Origin: Lepas anatifera
Taxonomy: Eukaryota > Arthropoda > Thecostraca > Lepadidae
Assembly: GCA_034440635.1 (NCBI GenBank)
Contig: JAOTON010001264.1
Coordinates: 99,202 to 163,201 of the forward strand
Reading direction: 5' to 3'
Length of the DNA stretch: 64,000 bases
Shown here: positions 1 to 12,074 of the stretch, one piece after another
Numbering within the stretch: position 1 is the first letter of the stretch
How the letters are laid out: every line of letters begins with the position of its first letter
Position numbers and translations under genes: made by a program
The notes under the pieces: model-generated
What the model was told of the DNA's origin: nothing
Database searches by the model: none
Seen by the model: the letters and a program-made list of their open reading frames with translations, nothing else

Positions 1-59
1 GAGCGAACCTATAGAGAGCATTTTAAATTGGGGAATATAGTTTTTAATACAGGGAATAT

Positions 60-1827
60 ATTTAAATATAGAGAGCAATTTGAACACAATAACCAACTGC
101 TATCCAACCCTACCAACGTTGCCAACCACTTCAATGATTTTTTGCAAAAATAGCCAGTTCTTTGGGTGATGCCTTGCCTAGGTCCACCTCTGATCCGCTC
201 AGCTTTATAGAACGCCACCAGGGTAACCTATTTCAATTTGACCCAATAAGTGTATAAACAAGGGTAACCTATTTCAATTTGACCCAATAAGTGTAGAAAC
301 AACCAGCTCAATAATTTCTTCCCTAAAAAACACAGGAGGAGGATCTGATGGAATTTCATCAAAAATTCTCAAATTGGTTTCTTCTACCATAGCTCCACAT
401 TTAACCTACCTGTTTAACTTGTGCCTGACCTCGGGGGTTTTCCCTGACCAACTCAAAGAAGCACTTGTAGTCCCTGTTTTCAAAAGTGGCAACCCTGCAA
501 ATTTCTGTAATTATAGACCAATCTCTCTGCTGCCAGTTCTTTCAAAAGTCCTTGAAAAAGTTGTGTATAACCAAATCACAGAATTCTTGACTGAAAACAA
601 CATAATCTTTGATAACCAATTTGGCTTTCGCAAAAACCATAGCACATACATGCCTGTTGCCCTACTATATGACCAAATTACCTCAGCCCTTGCTTCTAAA
701 AAAATATGTGCAACTATCTACCTCGACTTTAGTAAAGCCTTCGACACTGTAAATCATGATATTATTCTTAAAAAAAACTTGAAAGCTACGGCATTGGCAA
801 CATCCCTTTAAAATTTTTCAAGTCATACCTTTCAAATCGTAGTCAAAATGTTAAGCTTAACTCTGCCAGGTCTTCTGTCTCAAAATCAATCACCCTGGGC
901 GTTCAAGGTTCTGTTCTGGGCCCGCTACTTTTTCTGCTATATATTAACGACATACATCAAAGTTCTCAAATTCCCACATTCTATTTGTTTGCTGACGACA
1001 CTGCCCTTCTATACACTTCTGACTCATTACAGGGTCTTCAACCTGACATAAATGTTAGTATTTCTGAAATATGTGAATGGCTAAATTGCAATCGCCTTAC
1101 TTTGAATACCAAAAATCTTCTTTTCAACTATTTTCTCACAACAAAACTCTTGATCTCCAAATCAGCATTGGTAACGCTCCTCTCAAACGAAACTTTTCAA
1201 CAAAATATCTAGGCATTCAGATTGACGAGGATCTGAGGTGGACGACTCATATCAGGAGCCTCGAAAACTCCATATCCAGAGGCATTGGCATCATCCAAAG
1301 AAATAGGCATATTCTAAACTCGTCCCATCTCCTCCTTCTATATAATGCTCTTATTTTGCCCTTTTACGTATATGGAATCCAACTCTGGGGCTCTACCTAA
1401 GGATATAAACTTAACAAACTATCAACACTACAAAAAAATTGTTCGAATAATTGATGGAGCTGACCGGCTCTCGCACTCGAGCCCAATCTTTAAGAAATAT
1501 AGTATCCTAAAGCTCCCCCACCTTGTTGAATACATGCAAATTAACTTCATGCACAAATATCTCCTCAACGAATTACCCCGACCTCTTGATTCGCGTCTCT
1601 CCTACTTTGAGCATGTCCGAGCTCAAAGGCATGTTAGGCAAATGCAACACTTTAACGTCCCTTTCGCTCCGACAATGTACAGAAAATTCTCCCTTTTCAT
1701 AACCGCCCCAAGAGTCTGGAACAAAACTGTGGCATCTAAGATTCGGAATTTGAATGATATACCTCGATCTAAGTTGTTCTTTAAAAAAGTTGTTAAAAAA
1801 ATTTACACTGACTCCTACGATGAGTGA
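60..1827 (+). pseudogene. Degenerate LINE: reverse transcriptase of a CR1/L2/Jockey-type non-LTR retrotransposon
   Basis: This is the reverse transcriptase of a target-primed (non-LTR) retrotransposon, broken into at least four frames. Around 88-150 one frame reads NPTNVANHFNDFLQK, the conserved stretch just upstream of the RT domain, and ends in a stop. From about 302 to 811 a second frame holds GGGSDGISSKIL, NYRPISLLPV, FGFRKNHST and YLDFSKAFDTVNHD. The next part, about 785-1130, needs another frame and shows QGSVLGPLLFLLYIND and the catalytic FADD motif near 985. The thumb region (KYLGIQIDEDLRW) lies in 1077-1400. The C-terminal part (VRIIDGADRLSH, APRVWNK) lies in 1345-1827, which ends at a natural stop. 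No endonuclease domain and no 3' tail are visible, so the copy is 5'-truncated and inactive. Family assignment as LINE is firm; the exact clade is not. Confidence 0.9.
221..302. repeat. 41-bp tandem duplication inside the LINE relic
   Basis: Two adjacent 41-bp copies (221-261 and 262-302) start with GGGTAACCTATTTCAATTTG and differ by one base. The unit sits in the junk between the two best-preserved RT blocks and keeps the second frame open. Confidence 0.9.
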
Positions 1828-3301
<1,474 letters not shown>

Positions 3302-3729
3302 AGCACAGTCAAGGCGGATAGGCAAACCACCAGTGATGACAACGAGTCAGTTTATACATTTTAACATGCTCAATGGCCTTGGTCAAGTTTGAATATTTTA
3401 CCACTATTGTAAAAGCAAATTTACATCAACTATCATTATCATACCAGATATGAACATGAGAAGTTGTTATATCAGTCACAATTTATAACATACCGAAATG
3501 GTTGACGGCTGGTGACAAACTTAATCATGTTGTATCACACTCAGCGCACTGATACTGGATAAAAGTCAGCCATAAGGCAAAACAAAAGTTTGACCAGCAC
3601 ATGCAGCGATTTCTTAATCAGCAAACCTGAAAAATATCGGTGTATTAATAACATCTTCTTAACCCGTCACATGGACTTACCAAGTTTTACAGCAAATATT
3701 TTAAACACTGAGTTCAGCCTAGTTAACCT
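3302..3729. repeat. Dispersed repeat A, copy 1, left part (interrupted by LINE)
   Basis: Nearly identical to 49550-49997. The repeat stops at 3729 where the LINE 3' tail begins and resumes at about 7797, so this copy was split by the LINE insertion. It has no coding potential that I recognise. Confidence 0.9.
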
Positions 3730-3903
3730 TACCTTACCTTACCTTACCTAAAAATTTCGGAATTTGAGGGCTACTATGGCCCGCTGGCTCCGAGTCACCC
3801 ACGAGCTCAGGTAGAGGGCATCACAACATGGTCTTGCCCGGGAAAAGGAACCCGGGGGTGGCAAAGAGGCGTACCTCTCAGCTGAGAGGATAGGTAGGAT
3901 GCA

Positions 3904-6558
3904 TCACTCTAGCTCCGGAACATGGTACATTGAGGAAGCCCAATGGCTGTCCAGTCGAGATTTGAAGACGTTCAGAGATGGAGCAGTTACAACCGACATT
4001 GGCAAGTTATTCCAGTCGCTAACCGTCCTGATACCAAAGAAGTTACGCCTAGCTCTGGAGACTGCACTTGGTTTTACTATCTTCCAGGGGTGACCCCGAG
4101 TACGGCTTTGGGTGTCGAGTGTAAAGAACAAACCATAATCCTGATCGATTCCTCCGTGCATGACCTGATATATGCGAATCATGTCACCACGTCTCCTTCG
4201 GTAATACAGCGATGGCAGCCTGAGAGCACGTAACCTGTCGATATAACCAACGCCCCGGAGAGAACTCACCATGCGAGTGGCACGTCGCTGGACCTTTTCT
4301 ATGAGAATTTGATCAGACCTATTGAATGGGCCCCAAATCGCATTTCCGTATTCAAGGAGTGGACGAACAAGTGCCTTATAAAGCAGCGGAAGAGTTTGTT
4401 TGTCAAGATGTGCCATGGATTTCTTAATAACAGCAAGTACTTTTGTGGCTTTTAGAACAGCTGAAGCTGCCTGCTCCTTGAACTTAAGTTCGGTGTCGAT
4501 CAGTACACCAAGATCCATTTCCACATCTACCCTCCGGAGCAAGGTGTCACTCATGGTGTAGGTGTGTTCTTCGTTCAAGTTGCCTATATGGAGTGTAACA
4601 CATTGGCAGTTGTTGAAAGGCATTTGCCACTCCTGCGACCAGTGAACCACACTCCGGATGTCTGATTGAAGACGATCGACGGACAGCTGGGAGTTTGAGC
4701 TGGCAAACAATTTTGTATCGTCCGCAAACATACTGATCCCGCAAGAGACACAATCAGGCAAATCGTTAATGTACACTAAAAACAGGAGTGGCCCAAGAAC
4801 CGAACCCTGTGGTACACCACTCGTGACACAGACCCAATCCGAGAACGACGATTGAACAATGACGCGCTGCGATCGTTGGGACAAGAAGTCTTTGATCCAT
4901 TTGAGTACCTTCCCACGGACTCCATACGCCCTGAGCTTCCTAATAAGCCGTTGGTGAGGAACCGAATCAAAAGCTTTGCGCAGGTCAAGGTAGATGGCTT
5001 CAACCGGATTGTTGTCTTCGAGCAGCCTGGTCCAGTTGCTCAAAACTTCAAGAAGCTGTGATTCACAGGACCGTTTAGGACGAAAGCCATATTGATGAGG
5101 GGACAAGAGATTCTGGGAAACTAGATGGTCTAGTACGGCATCCTTGACCACAGACTCCAGGACTTTGCAGGTAATGGAGGTTAGACTTATCGGTCGGTAG
5201 TTCCCAGGATCTTGCCTGTTTCCTTTCTTGAAGATGGATACAACTGTTGCCAGTTTCCACTCTTTAGGCACCTCACCTTTATCCAGGGACTTTCTGAAGA
5301 GCATTGCAAGAGGAACACAGAGTGAAGCAGCAGCATCATGGAGGACCCGCGAGTGAACCTGGTCCGGGCCTGAAGAGCTTGTGACCTTGATCGATTTAAG
5401 CTTCTGTCTTATCATGTCCGGAGAGATGACAATGTCTTCCAGGAATGGCCCAGTACATCGTGTTTCAAATGATGGGAAACTTGAAGTGTCTTCACAGGTA
5501 AAGACACTAGCAAAGTAGTTGTTCAGTAAATTTGCCTTGTCACAGTCTTCAGTTACCACAATACTGCTACTACTTCGGAGGTCGTCGATCGAGCCTCTTG
5601 TTTTTAATCTCGATCCTGTGTATTTCCAAAATGCTTTCGGATTTGATTTGATTTCAGTCGCCAGGTTACGCTCAAATTCCAGGTGCAGTTTCCGAGTCAA
5701 ACTTCTCAGCTGGGTTGCACATAGTGAAAGCCTTGCAAAGTCAATAACATCCTGGGTATGGAAGAATGTTCTAGCCTTCTGGTTTTTCTTATCTTTAAGT
5801 TTCAAGGCGGCACGAGTCATGTAGGGATTCTTGGTGTTCCTCTTGACAACGACCTTTGGTATACAGATGTCGGTGGCCTCAGTTAACTTGTCCATAAAGA
5901 GCTTGTAGAACAGCTCAACTGTCAGATGCTCGCCTCTTGTCCATTCAGTTTCAACAATCATCTGGTTAAACAGCTCAAAATTTGCCCTCCTGAAGTTCAA
6001 CAAAGATGATGCTTTTTCATGTTCAGCCACATAGCATTTGATTTTGAAACCAAGTACAATGTGATCACTTTTACCAATGCTAGGAAGGTATTCAAGGTTG
6101 GCAACCATAGCCTCTTCATTTGTGAATATCAGGTCCAGGATGTTTGGCCTCTGCCCAAATGAGTACAGTGTAGGTTGAGTAACATGTTGAAAGAGAAGAA
6201 AATCCTGTGCAACGTCCAGGAGCCTGTGTGAGGGGTGGTTAGGGCTAGCATGCGAGTAGTTACCAGTCCAGTTTATCTGAGGAAAATTAAAGTCCCCTGT
6301 GAGCAATAAATGTGAAGGTGATAGTGCTCCAACTGTTGAAAGCAAGTCATGAAACAACGACATACTATGGTGACCATTGCCAGAAGGACTGCAGTAGAAA
6401 CATCCGAGGAGAAGAACATCAGTAGAGTGCAATCTTATTTTGACAAACAAGTCAAAATGAGATTGTGCGCGCTGCCGGGATTGCGCTCGTCGCCGCGCCA
6501 TTTTCTTGCCCTGCGTCCGTAGCGTCTCTGCCCGCCGTCTGTCGGGTTTTCTCCTCAA
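3904..6558 (-). CDS. LINE ORF2: endonuclease C-terminus plus reverse transcriptase (partial)
   Basis: An 884-residue open frame encoding most of a CR1-type ORF2. Residues about 37-175 are the C-terminal half of an APE-type endonuclease, with GDFNFPQINW near 88 and SDHIVLGF near 164. The reverse transcriptase follows: NYRPISLTSITCKVLESV near 453, YLDLRKAFDSVPHQRL near 523, SGVPQGSVLGPLLF near 580 and the catalytic FADD at 611-614. The connection and C-terminal region (VQRRATRMVSSL, DWNNLPMSVVTAPS) continues to the stop. The first 36 residues, Arg-rich, are not LINE sequence; they come from a foreign insertion that replaced the upstream frame, so the annotated ATG is not the original start. No stop or frameshift occurs in the 848 LINE-derived residues, which suggests a fairly young copy. 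Confidence 0.92.
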   Translation of the reverse strand: MRRKPDRRRAETLRTQGKKMARRRAQSRQRAQSHFDLFVKIRLHSTDVLLLGCFYCSPSGNGHHSMSLFHDLLSTVGALSPSHLLLTGDFNFPQINWTGNYSHASPNHPSHRLLDVAQDFLLFQHVTQPTLYSFGQRPNILDLIFTNEEAMVANLEYLPSIGKSDHIVLGFKIKCYVAEHEKASSLLNFRRANFELFNQMIVETEWTRGEHLTVELFYKLFMDKLTEATDICIPKVVVKRNTKNPYMTRAALKLKDKKNQKARTFFHTQDVIDFARLSLCATQLRSLTRKLHLEFERNLATEIKSNPKAFWKYTGSRLKTRGSIDDLRSSSSIVVTEDCDKANLLNNYFASVFTCEDTSSFPSFETRCTGPFLEDIVISPDMIRQKLKSIKVTSSSGPDQVHSRVLHDAAASLCVPLAMLFRKSLDKGEVPKEWKLATVVSIFKKGNRQDPGNYRPISLTSITCKVLESVVKDAVLDHLVSQNLLSPHQYGFRPKRSCESQLLEVLSNWTRLLEDNNPVEAIYLDLRKAFDSVPHQRLIRKLRAYGVRGKVLKWIKDFLSQRSQRVIVQSSFSDWVCVTSGVPQGSVLGPLLFLVYINDLPDCVSCGISMFADDTKLFASSNSQLSVDRLQSDIRSVVHWSQEWQMPFNNCQCVTLHIGNLNEEHTYTMSDTLLRRVDVEMDLGVLIDTELKFKEQAASAVLKATKVLAVIKKSMAHLDKQTLPLLYKALVRPLLEYGNAIWGPFNRSDQILIEKVQRRATRMVSSLRGVGYIDRLRALRLPSLYYRRRRGDMIRIYQVMHGGIDQDYGLFFTLDTQSRTRGHPWKIVKPSAVSRARRNFFGIRTVSDWNNLPMSVVTAPSLNVFKSRLDSHWASSMYHVPELE

Positions 6559-6890
6559 TAACCGTTCCTAGCAACCCGTCTCCTCCTCTGTCCAGAATCT
6601 TATTTCCGCTGAGCTATGAGTGTTGGTGTTGGCGTCCGCGGACCATGGGGCCTGATGGCGCCCAGCTGCTGAGTGGTACGTCGCTGCCTGTGTCCGTTGG
6701 TGGTGTGAGAACGATTCCGTTTTTATTGTCTTTTATTTTTAACCTGAGTGTGTTGAGTACCTACCTAATAAATGTGTGATAGCTTAAATTCCGTGGCGGC
6801 GCCCCTGTCTAGTATTTTTTGCCTAGTGTTAGGAGTGTATGTTTTACCATGTACTGCGTTTTTACTGTTAATATACGCGTATGGATCTAA
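6451..6890. other. Unidentified insertion splitting the LINE endonuclease
   Basis: Endonuclease homology on the minus strand ends near 6890 (after NNIEH) and restarts near 6450 (LFVKIRLHSTDV), although these two segments are contiguous in intact elements. The roughly 440 bp between them is GC-rich at its low-coordinate end. On the plus strand it contains TTTTATT and AATAAA-like signals near 6720-6775. No clear inverted repeats or long target duplication were seen, so its class is unknown. Confidence 0.7.
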
Positions 6891-7202
6891 GTGCTCAATG
6901 TTGTTGGACTGTGGTGTATCAACTTGTGATGCCTTGATTGATGCTTTGACATATATGGAAACACCTCGTTCCCCACTGGATCCTAGGTTTTCCCTCAGTG
7001 GGTCAAAACTTGTGTAAGCATTATAATTTGGAAGAGCAAGCAGACTAGGAGAAAGAGGCAGACATTGCGCTTTGGGGATAACTTCCGTAACCATAATGAT
7101 ATCTGGCTCATTTCCACAGATGGCCATAACAAAGTCTTCTCTCTTGTTAACAAATTGATCACAATTTGTGTACCAAACCTTTATATCTCCTCTTATATTC
7201 AA
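6891..7202 (-). pseudogene. LINE ORF2 N-terminus: APE endonuclease fragment
   Basis: On the minus strand the frame starting at 7202 reads IKVWYTNCDQFVNKREDF, then EPDIIMVTEVIPK (the catalytic Glu region of APE-type endonucleases) and LGSSGERGVSIYVKAS. This is the N-terminal half of the endonuclease whose C-terminal half lies in the 3904-6558 frame. LINE similarity ends near residue 104, after which the frame runs into the inserted sequence and stops at 6765. ORF1 ends at 7212, ten bases upstream of this frame, the usual tight ORF1/ORF2 spacing in these elements. Confidence 0.88.
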
Positions 7203-7211
7203 CTGTGGGCG

Positions 7212-7787
7212 TCATTCTTGATTTGAGTGCTGCAGATGTGCAGGATTAGGATGAGAAGCTGCAATGCTGCCTTCTGGAAGTGAGTCAGGGCCTGGAGTGG
7301 CTGCCCTTTCAATGCTTCTTCCCGCTTCAGCCAAGCCCCCGGCAGTAGACACATCAGCATTGAGTGTGATTTCAGTCCGGGTTGGTTGGTCGTTCTGCTG
7401 GGGATCCCTACTTGGACGAAACACTGTCTTAACTTTTGTTTCCCCCACAGTAGCTGGGTTTCGTGGGTTTCCAGCAGTCCCTGGTAACTGTTGACTTCCT
7501 GGATGGATTGTTTGGTGGGCCCGGTGTTCATCCAACGAGACGATCTTACCCCGCTTGATGGTGATGTTGCCTTCCCCTGCCTTGCGGCGCCTCCAAAGCT
7601 CATTCCTCAACATCTTTTGATCCTGTCGTTCTTTGTAGGTGAGGTCTGGTGTAACAAAGATCCTGCTCCAGTGGTGAGTGAATTTCAAGTCAGATGCCCT
7701 TCTCAGGATATCATACTTTTGATCATCATTTTCTAGTGTCACAATGAGTAGCCTATCCTTGCCAGGGACTGTCTTGCCATATATTTC
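7212..7787 (-). pseudogene. LINE ORF1 C-terminal fragment (5'-truncated)
   Basis: On the minus strand the frame reads YGKTVPGKDRLLIVTLEN at about 7780, then SRIFVTPDLTYKERQDQK, LRNELWRRRKAGEGN and IKRGKIV before a disordered tail. The block D-L-T-x-x-E-R followed by a basic helix and (I/V)xRGKIV is characteristic of the C-terminal domain of ORF1 proteins of CR1/L2-group LINEs, which bind the retrotransposon RNA. An in-frame ATG lies at 7742, but family-like sequence continues upstream of it to the truncation point near 7787, so that ATG is internal. The upstream half of ORF1 and the 5' UTR are missing, consistent with abortive reverse transcription. Confidence 0.85.
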
Positions 7788-7796
7788 AATAGTTCA

Positions 7797-7913
7797 TACC
7801 TAATATTTTAATAGTTCAAGAATTAAGTTTCGAGCGAAATCTCCATAATCAATTATATGGTTTAGTTTACAACAACTTCCACATGTCATTCACTCACTGC
7901 CTTTCAGCTCCGC
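7797..7913. repeat. Dispersed repeat A, copy 1, right part
   Basis: The sequence from CCTAATATTTTAATAGTTC to CACTGCCTTTCAGC matches 49996-50104, the continuation of repeat A in the uninterrupted copy. Confidence 0.9.
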
Positions 7914-8908
7914 GCCTTCAAAAGTTATTAGTGAAAACGTTTATAGACCCTTTCAAGAAAGACCATTCATGACGTCATCGACCGGAGGCAGATTCCGCAG
8001 TCAGCTGGTGGATGGCAAAAAGCCGGGATCCGCCATTTATCGCAATGTATTAGTGTGGTTTTTTAGTGCGCGTTTGAGGGTCAAAATACAGTTGCAGGCT
8101 TGAAATTTTGGGGTTTTTAGAATTGTGAAAGAGTTCAAACAACCTAGAGCAGGTATTAGAAGGGTTGCTCGTGTTCAGTAAGGTGTAATAAGACATACTG
8201 TCATCCAGTGCAGCGTACGGGTGCAAATCCCGAGCTTGAGCTGGAAAAGATGAGTTTTTTTTCGATTTCCAAAGGATGGAGGATGTTACTGGTTATGGAT
8301 AACTTCTTTTTTTGGCTGCCGCGGACTTCAGCACCGAGAAGCCTCAGGGGTGATTTTGGTGAATGCCTGCAGGTCTTCAAAGTACCCACATAACCAGGAC
8401 AAGTTCCAGGCATCCAGGGGCATGTAAGCATCGAGGTTTTTCAGCTGTGTACTTGCCCTTTGAGCTGATCAGGTACACAACACCAGGGGGTTGCGCTCCG
8501 GCTTTTTGCATAGGCCAAAAATGGCAACCGCAAATCTGGCATTGGGCACGGTGATGACGTCAGCAATCGCCTAGAAATGCTTAGCAACGCATTGCCGCTG
8601 TGTATGAAAGAAGACGTGGCTCAGCAGATAGTTTGCGTGTTAGGGGCAATAATACTGCTTTTTTGTGAACGTGGGGTAATGAATCCTGGGTCTGCCCCTC
8701 GCCAGATGCATGTTGAAACCGTACAAACATCCCACGATCCGTAGCCGATTTTTATCCAATGAATGGGCGGCTCCACCTCGAGAGCAATCGCTGACGTCAC
8801 AAACGTAAAAGTCTCTAAAAAGAGGCTGCCATTTTTTGAGAGCGGAGCGTCCTACCTCTACATTTAAAGGCCTTGCACAACACACATAAATGTTGGTACG
8901 AGTCTCGC

Positions 8909-9473
8909 CATAGGCGGATCCAGGATTGGCGATCGGGGGGCCGGGGTGGGTGCGCCCACCCCCCCCCGCGATCGGTAATCTGCCATCCAGACTAGGAGGG
9001 TGCCACTTTTGACCGGCAAAACCAATCAGGTGGGCGCCAAATCTCATCGGCGGACACTGATTTTCGCCTCCTCATGGGCATACGCGGATCCAGGGTAAAT
9101 GGGGAGGGTCAAATTGATCGCGATCGATCCCCGCAGGGGCCGCGGCCCCCAATCGATCCTCAGTGCCGGCGTTCCCCTGAAAGGTCGATGGCACCCCCTG
9201 AAATTTGCCTCCCCAGAATGAAAAAATCGCCGCCCATCGATAGGTTTTTTGCGCCCACCTGATAGGTTTTGCCGGCCAAAAGTGTCGCTCTCCTGGTCCG
9301 GTGGCGCCCCTCCCCGATCGGCAATCCTGGATCCGCTCCTGGGAGGATGGGAAGTGAAATTTCAGGGGGGCACCATTGACCTTTCAGGGGATGCCGTGAC
9401 CGTTTCAGGGGGCACCGAAGGTCGATCGGAGGGGGTGGGGCACCTGCCCCTTTGCACTCCGGATTTTCTTACG
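8909..9473. mobile_element. hAT-type MITE, GGATCCAG family, decayed outer copy
   Basis: The left end CATAGGCGGATCCAGG is identical to a TIR of the intact MITE at 50831-51077. The following GATTGGCGATCGGGGGG and GGTGGGCGCCAAAT blocks match that MITE in reverse orientation. The second half resumes after an inner insertion near 9340 (GTGAAATTTCAGGGGGGC). The right end near 9473 is poor. The flanks AGTCTCGC and GGTCTCAC agree at 6 of 8 positions. Confidence 0.7.
9079..9340. mobile_element. Second GGATCCAG-family MITE nested in the first, opposite orientation
   Basis: It starts CATACGCGGATCCAGG and ends near GGCAATCCTGGATCCG. Internal blocks (CGCCCACCTGATAGGTTTTG, CCCCGATCGGCAATCC) run in the orientation opposite to the surrounding MITE. 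Flanks CTCATGGG and CTCCTGGG agree at 7 of 8 positions, suggesting an 8-bp duplication. Confidence 0.65.
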
Positions 9474-9712
9474 GGTCTCACACACGCAGACCATCGACGA
9501 TTAACTTTTCCTGATATCTGCAGGGTTCTCAAGGGTCCAGGCTTTCCATTTCAATGGAAAGAAGCACTAAAATATCCACATTTTGACAAATACAGGCGAA
9601 AAACAAACCCCGCTACCCACAACTCCTTACAACTTTCCATTTTTTTGCCATCCAGTGACATGCCGATTCTGAAAATATATTTTTGTGACGTCACCGCCGA
9701 AAGGGTCTATAA

Positions 9713-11530
9713 GGCGATACCGGAGCGCCCAATAACAAAATAAACACCTCTGAGTTAGAGGTTTTGGCACTTGTGCACCGGCTCGGGATCCTCTGCACGA
9801 GACCTCTGCGTTCCCCGGAACCACTCAGCGGTCGATTGAGGGAGATCACCGACAGAGGAGGAGGAAGTAGGGTGACAGGGAAAGGAGAGGAGAGGGAAGG
9901 AGGGTGACAGGGAAAGGAGAGGAGGGGGGAAGGAGGAGCTCGCTGGGAATGGGAGGGTGCGCATTATCTTCTCATGGGGAAAACCACAGGTTATCAAGGT
10001 CAAGAATGTAATGGGCCCATACAGCACTCGGTATGACCCCACACGTGGCCTCGTACATCCTCAAGATTCGGTACCGTGCGCGCATCACACATCCCTCAGA
10101 CGCGCGGGCATCTCGAGCCTGGCTCAGTATGTTGAACGTTTTCTCCTCCTGCTTTATCATAAGAAATGGGAGGGGACTTGCTCGGAAAACACATGGGCAG
10201 ATTTAGGGAGAGGGGGGAAGGAGCGGACAGGAAAAGAGGGAGGGTTAGAGGAAAAATAAAGGTAAAAGTTTGGGGGAAGGGGGAAAAGGGGAGAAGACGG
10301 GAGAGGGATGGACAAAGGAAGGGGTATTCAGGAGCGCTACGGAAGGAGCACAGGGGAGACAGTGTGCTAGCGTCTGATGGGGAACACAACAGGTCATTCC
10401 GGTCAAGACTGTATTGTGCCAAAAGAGCGCTTTGGATCACAGCTAACGACGCCAAATACATCGTCTGACATTTGTTACAGTTTATGTAAGGTTATTTTCT
10501 TTTGCTCTTTCAAAGCAGGGGGAGGAAGATGCCAAAGGACAGTTGAGGTTTCGAGGAAAGAGGATTGGGAGGCTTAGAGTAGAGAGAGAGGATGAGCAAC
10601 AGTTAAAAGGGGGACTGTTCGGGGGAAGGTCAGTAGGAGTGGGCAGTATTAGGAGAAGTGGAGGATGGAAGAGGGAGGGGGTAAGTGAGGGGGAGGCGTA
10701 GGAAGGAAAAGGAGAGCAAGTGGAAAGGGGAAGGTTTTAGGGAACGGACGCATTGTGGCGGAGTGGGAGGTGGAGAAGGGAGCAGCATGGAGAGAAAGGG
10801 TGAAAAGGGGGTAGGGAGAGTATGGAAAAGGGAACCAAAGGGGAACGGGAGTTGGGAGGCGGAAGATGGTGAGAGGATAGCTTCAGGGTTCCGGGAGGGG
10901 GCCTATGGCGTCTAGAACAGTATCTTCGTTAATAAGACCTGCCCTACCCGCAAAAACGCCTCCAACCGAGCTTAGCACGCTAAAAAGTATCTCTTCTTGC
11001 TTTATCATTGGGCAGGGCAGGGGAGGGAGAGGGATGGGGATGAGAGGGAATGGTAAGGGGAGAAAGAGAGGAGGGGACAGTTAGGAAAAAGGGGGTTGTT
11101 AGAGGTTTGACAAAGTGAGTTGGAGTGGGCAGAGTTAAGGGAAGAGAGGGAGCGAGACAAGAGGGAGGGAGACGAGATAGGAGGAGGACGAGGAACGAGG
11201 GTTAGGGGAAAGGGTGAGTGGTGGGGAATAGTGAGTGAGGAGCGGGAGGGGAGGAGGAAGGGAAGATGGGTAAGGGACAGGCTTAGGGGGGAGCGGTAAG
11301 CCTAGGATCTGGAGGAGAAAGGCAGAGATAGGAAGGAAGATCGGGAAAGTTAAGGGGAGAGGGAAGAGGAGGGGTGATGGAAAGCGGGAGTGAGGTGGGA
11401 GAGCAGGATAGATGCAAGTTAGGGGGAAAGGGGAGGGAGAGATAAAAGTCTGGGGGAGAGAGATGGTATGGGAGGGTAAAGGGGGAGGGAAGAGGGGGAA
11501 GGGGAAACGAAGAAGTAGGGGGCACAATAG
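9713..11530. repeat. Purine-rich tract with interspersed spacers
   Basis: From about 9836 the plus strand is dominated by GGGAGAGGAGGG-type sequence. It is interrupted by normal-composition spacers at about 9960-10165, 10375-10510 and 10900-11015. Two spacers end in related sequence just before the purine tract resumes (CTCCTGCTTTATCAT near 10145, CTTCTTGCTTTATCAT near 10992). The proline-rich minus-strand frames here are compositional artefacts. Confidence 0.8.
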
Positions 11531-12074
11531 GCCGGGAGACAGAGTAAATTAGGCCTCACAGCGGGCCCGTATCCACAAGACATTAGCGAGAAACGTAACA
11601 CAAGACACAGAAAAACAGAACAAGCATACAAACGTGGCATACAAACACCGCGTCGACAGGTATTACCAGATCCCCTCTTCACACAATTATTGAGATACCA
11701 TAAAGATTGACAGTTCGTGCCTCTTAGCTCACATCAATCACAGTACCGGATGGGCCCCACTCAACCATCGTGATCCACTCTACGCCACCGGCAAAACACT
11801 AGATGCAGGGACCGTTGCGTTTAACAAACTATCCTGCATTTGCAACTGCTTTGCCTGACATGTGGTGTTCCCAAGCAGCATACAAACACGACATACAATC
11901 ATGGCATACAAACAACACAGATTCCAGTCTTAAAGCTCATCTCACACCAATGACTTTCTAAAAACTCATTCGAACGCCCGTGTGGGTGTCACCCCCTTGC
12001 TTCACCTACCGTCGCTGCAACGTCTTTATCTTCATGTGGGTCCTGGTGACCAAATATTTTCGTAGAGACGAGCG
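11531..12074. other. Intergenic, no gene seen
   Basis: Mixed-composition sequence between the purine tract and the transposase relic. It may hold the 3' flank of the P-type element, but I could not find an inverted-repeat end. Confidence 0.4.

Larger units (their letters stand above)
3730..7796 (-). mobile_element. CR1-type non-LTR retrotransposon, 5'-truncated, inserted in repeat A
   Basis: On the minus strand the element runs from a truncated ORF1 (from about 7787), through a split ORF2, to a 3' end near 3730. The 3' end is a short tandem tail, ACCTT/TTACC repeated about four times on the plus strand. Short repeat tails instead of poly(A) are typical of the CR1/L2 group. The uninterrupted repeat at 49550-50104 supplies the empty site (GTTAACCTAATATTTT). 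The insertion junctions share only ACCT, so the target duplication is short or merged with the tail. ORF2 is damaged by a roughly 440-bp insertion in its endonuclease part. Confidence 0.9.
7941..9712. mobile_element. TIR element of about 1.77 kb, non-coding (TTATAGACCCTTTC ends)
   Basis: TTATAGACCCTTTC at 7941-7954 is matched by its perfect 14-bp reverse complement at 9699-9712. TGACGTCA-type motifs lie 25-45 bp inside either end. The flanks allow a TA or similar short duplication but this is not decisive. The interior carries no long convincing ORF and hosts the nested GGATCCAG-type elements. I know of no transposase for it. Confidence 0.65.

Noticed and set aside
10096..11682. Proline/serine-rich minus-strand frames
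   Set aside because: They result from the purine-rich plus strand, with no domain and biased composition in all frames.
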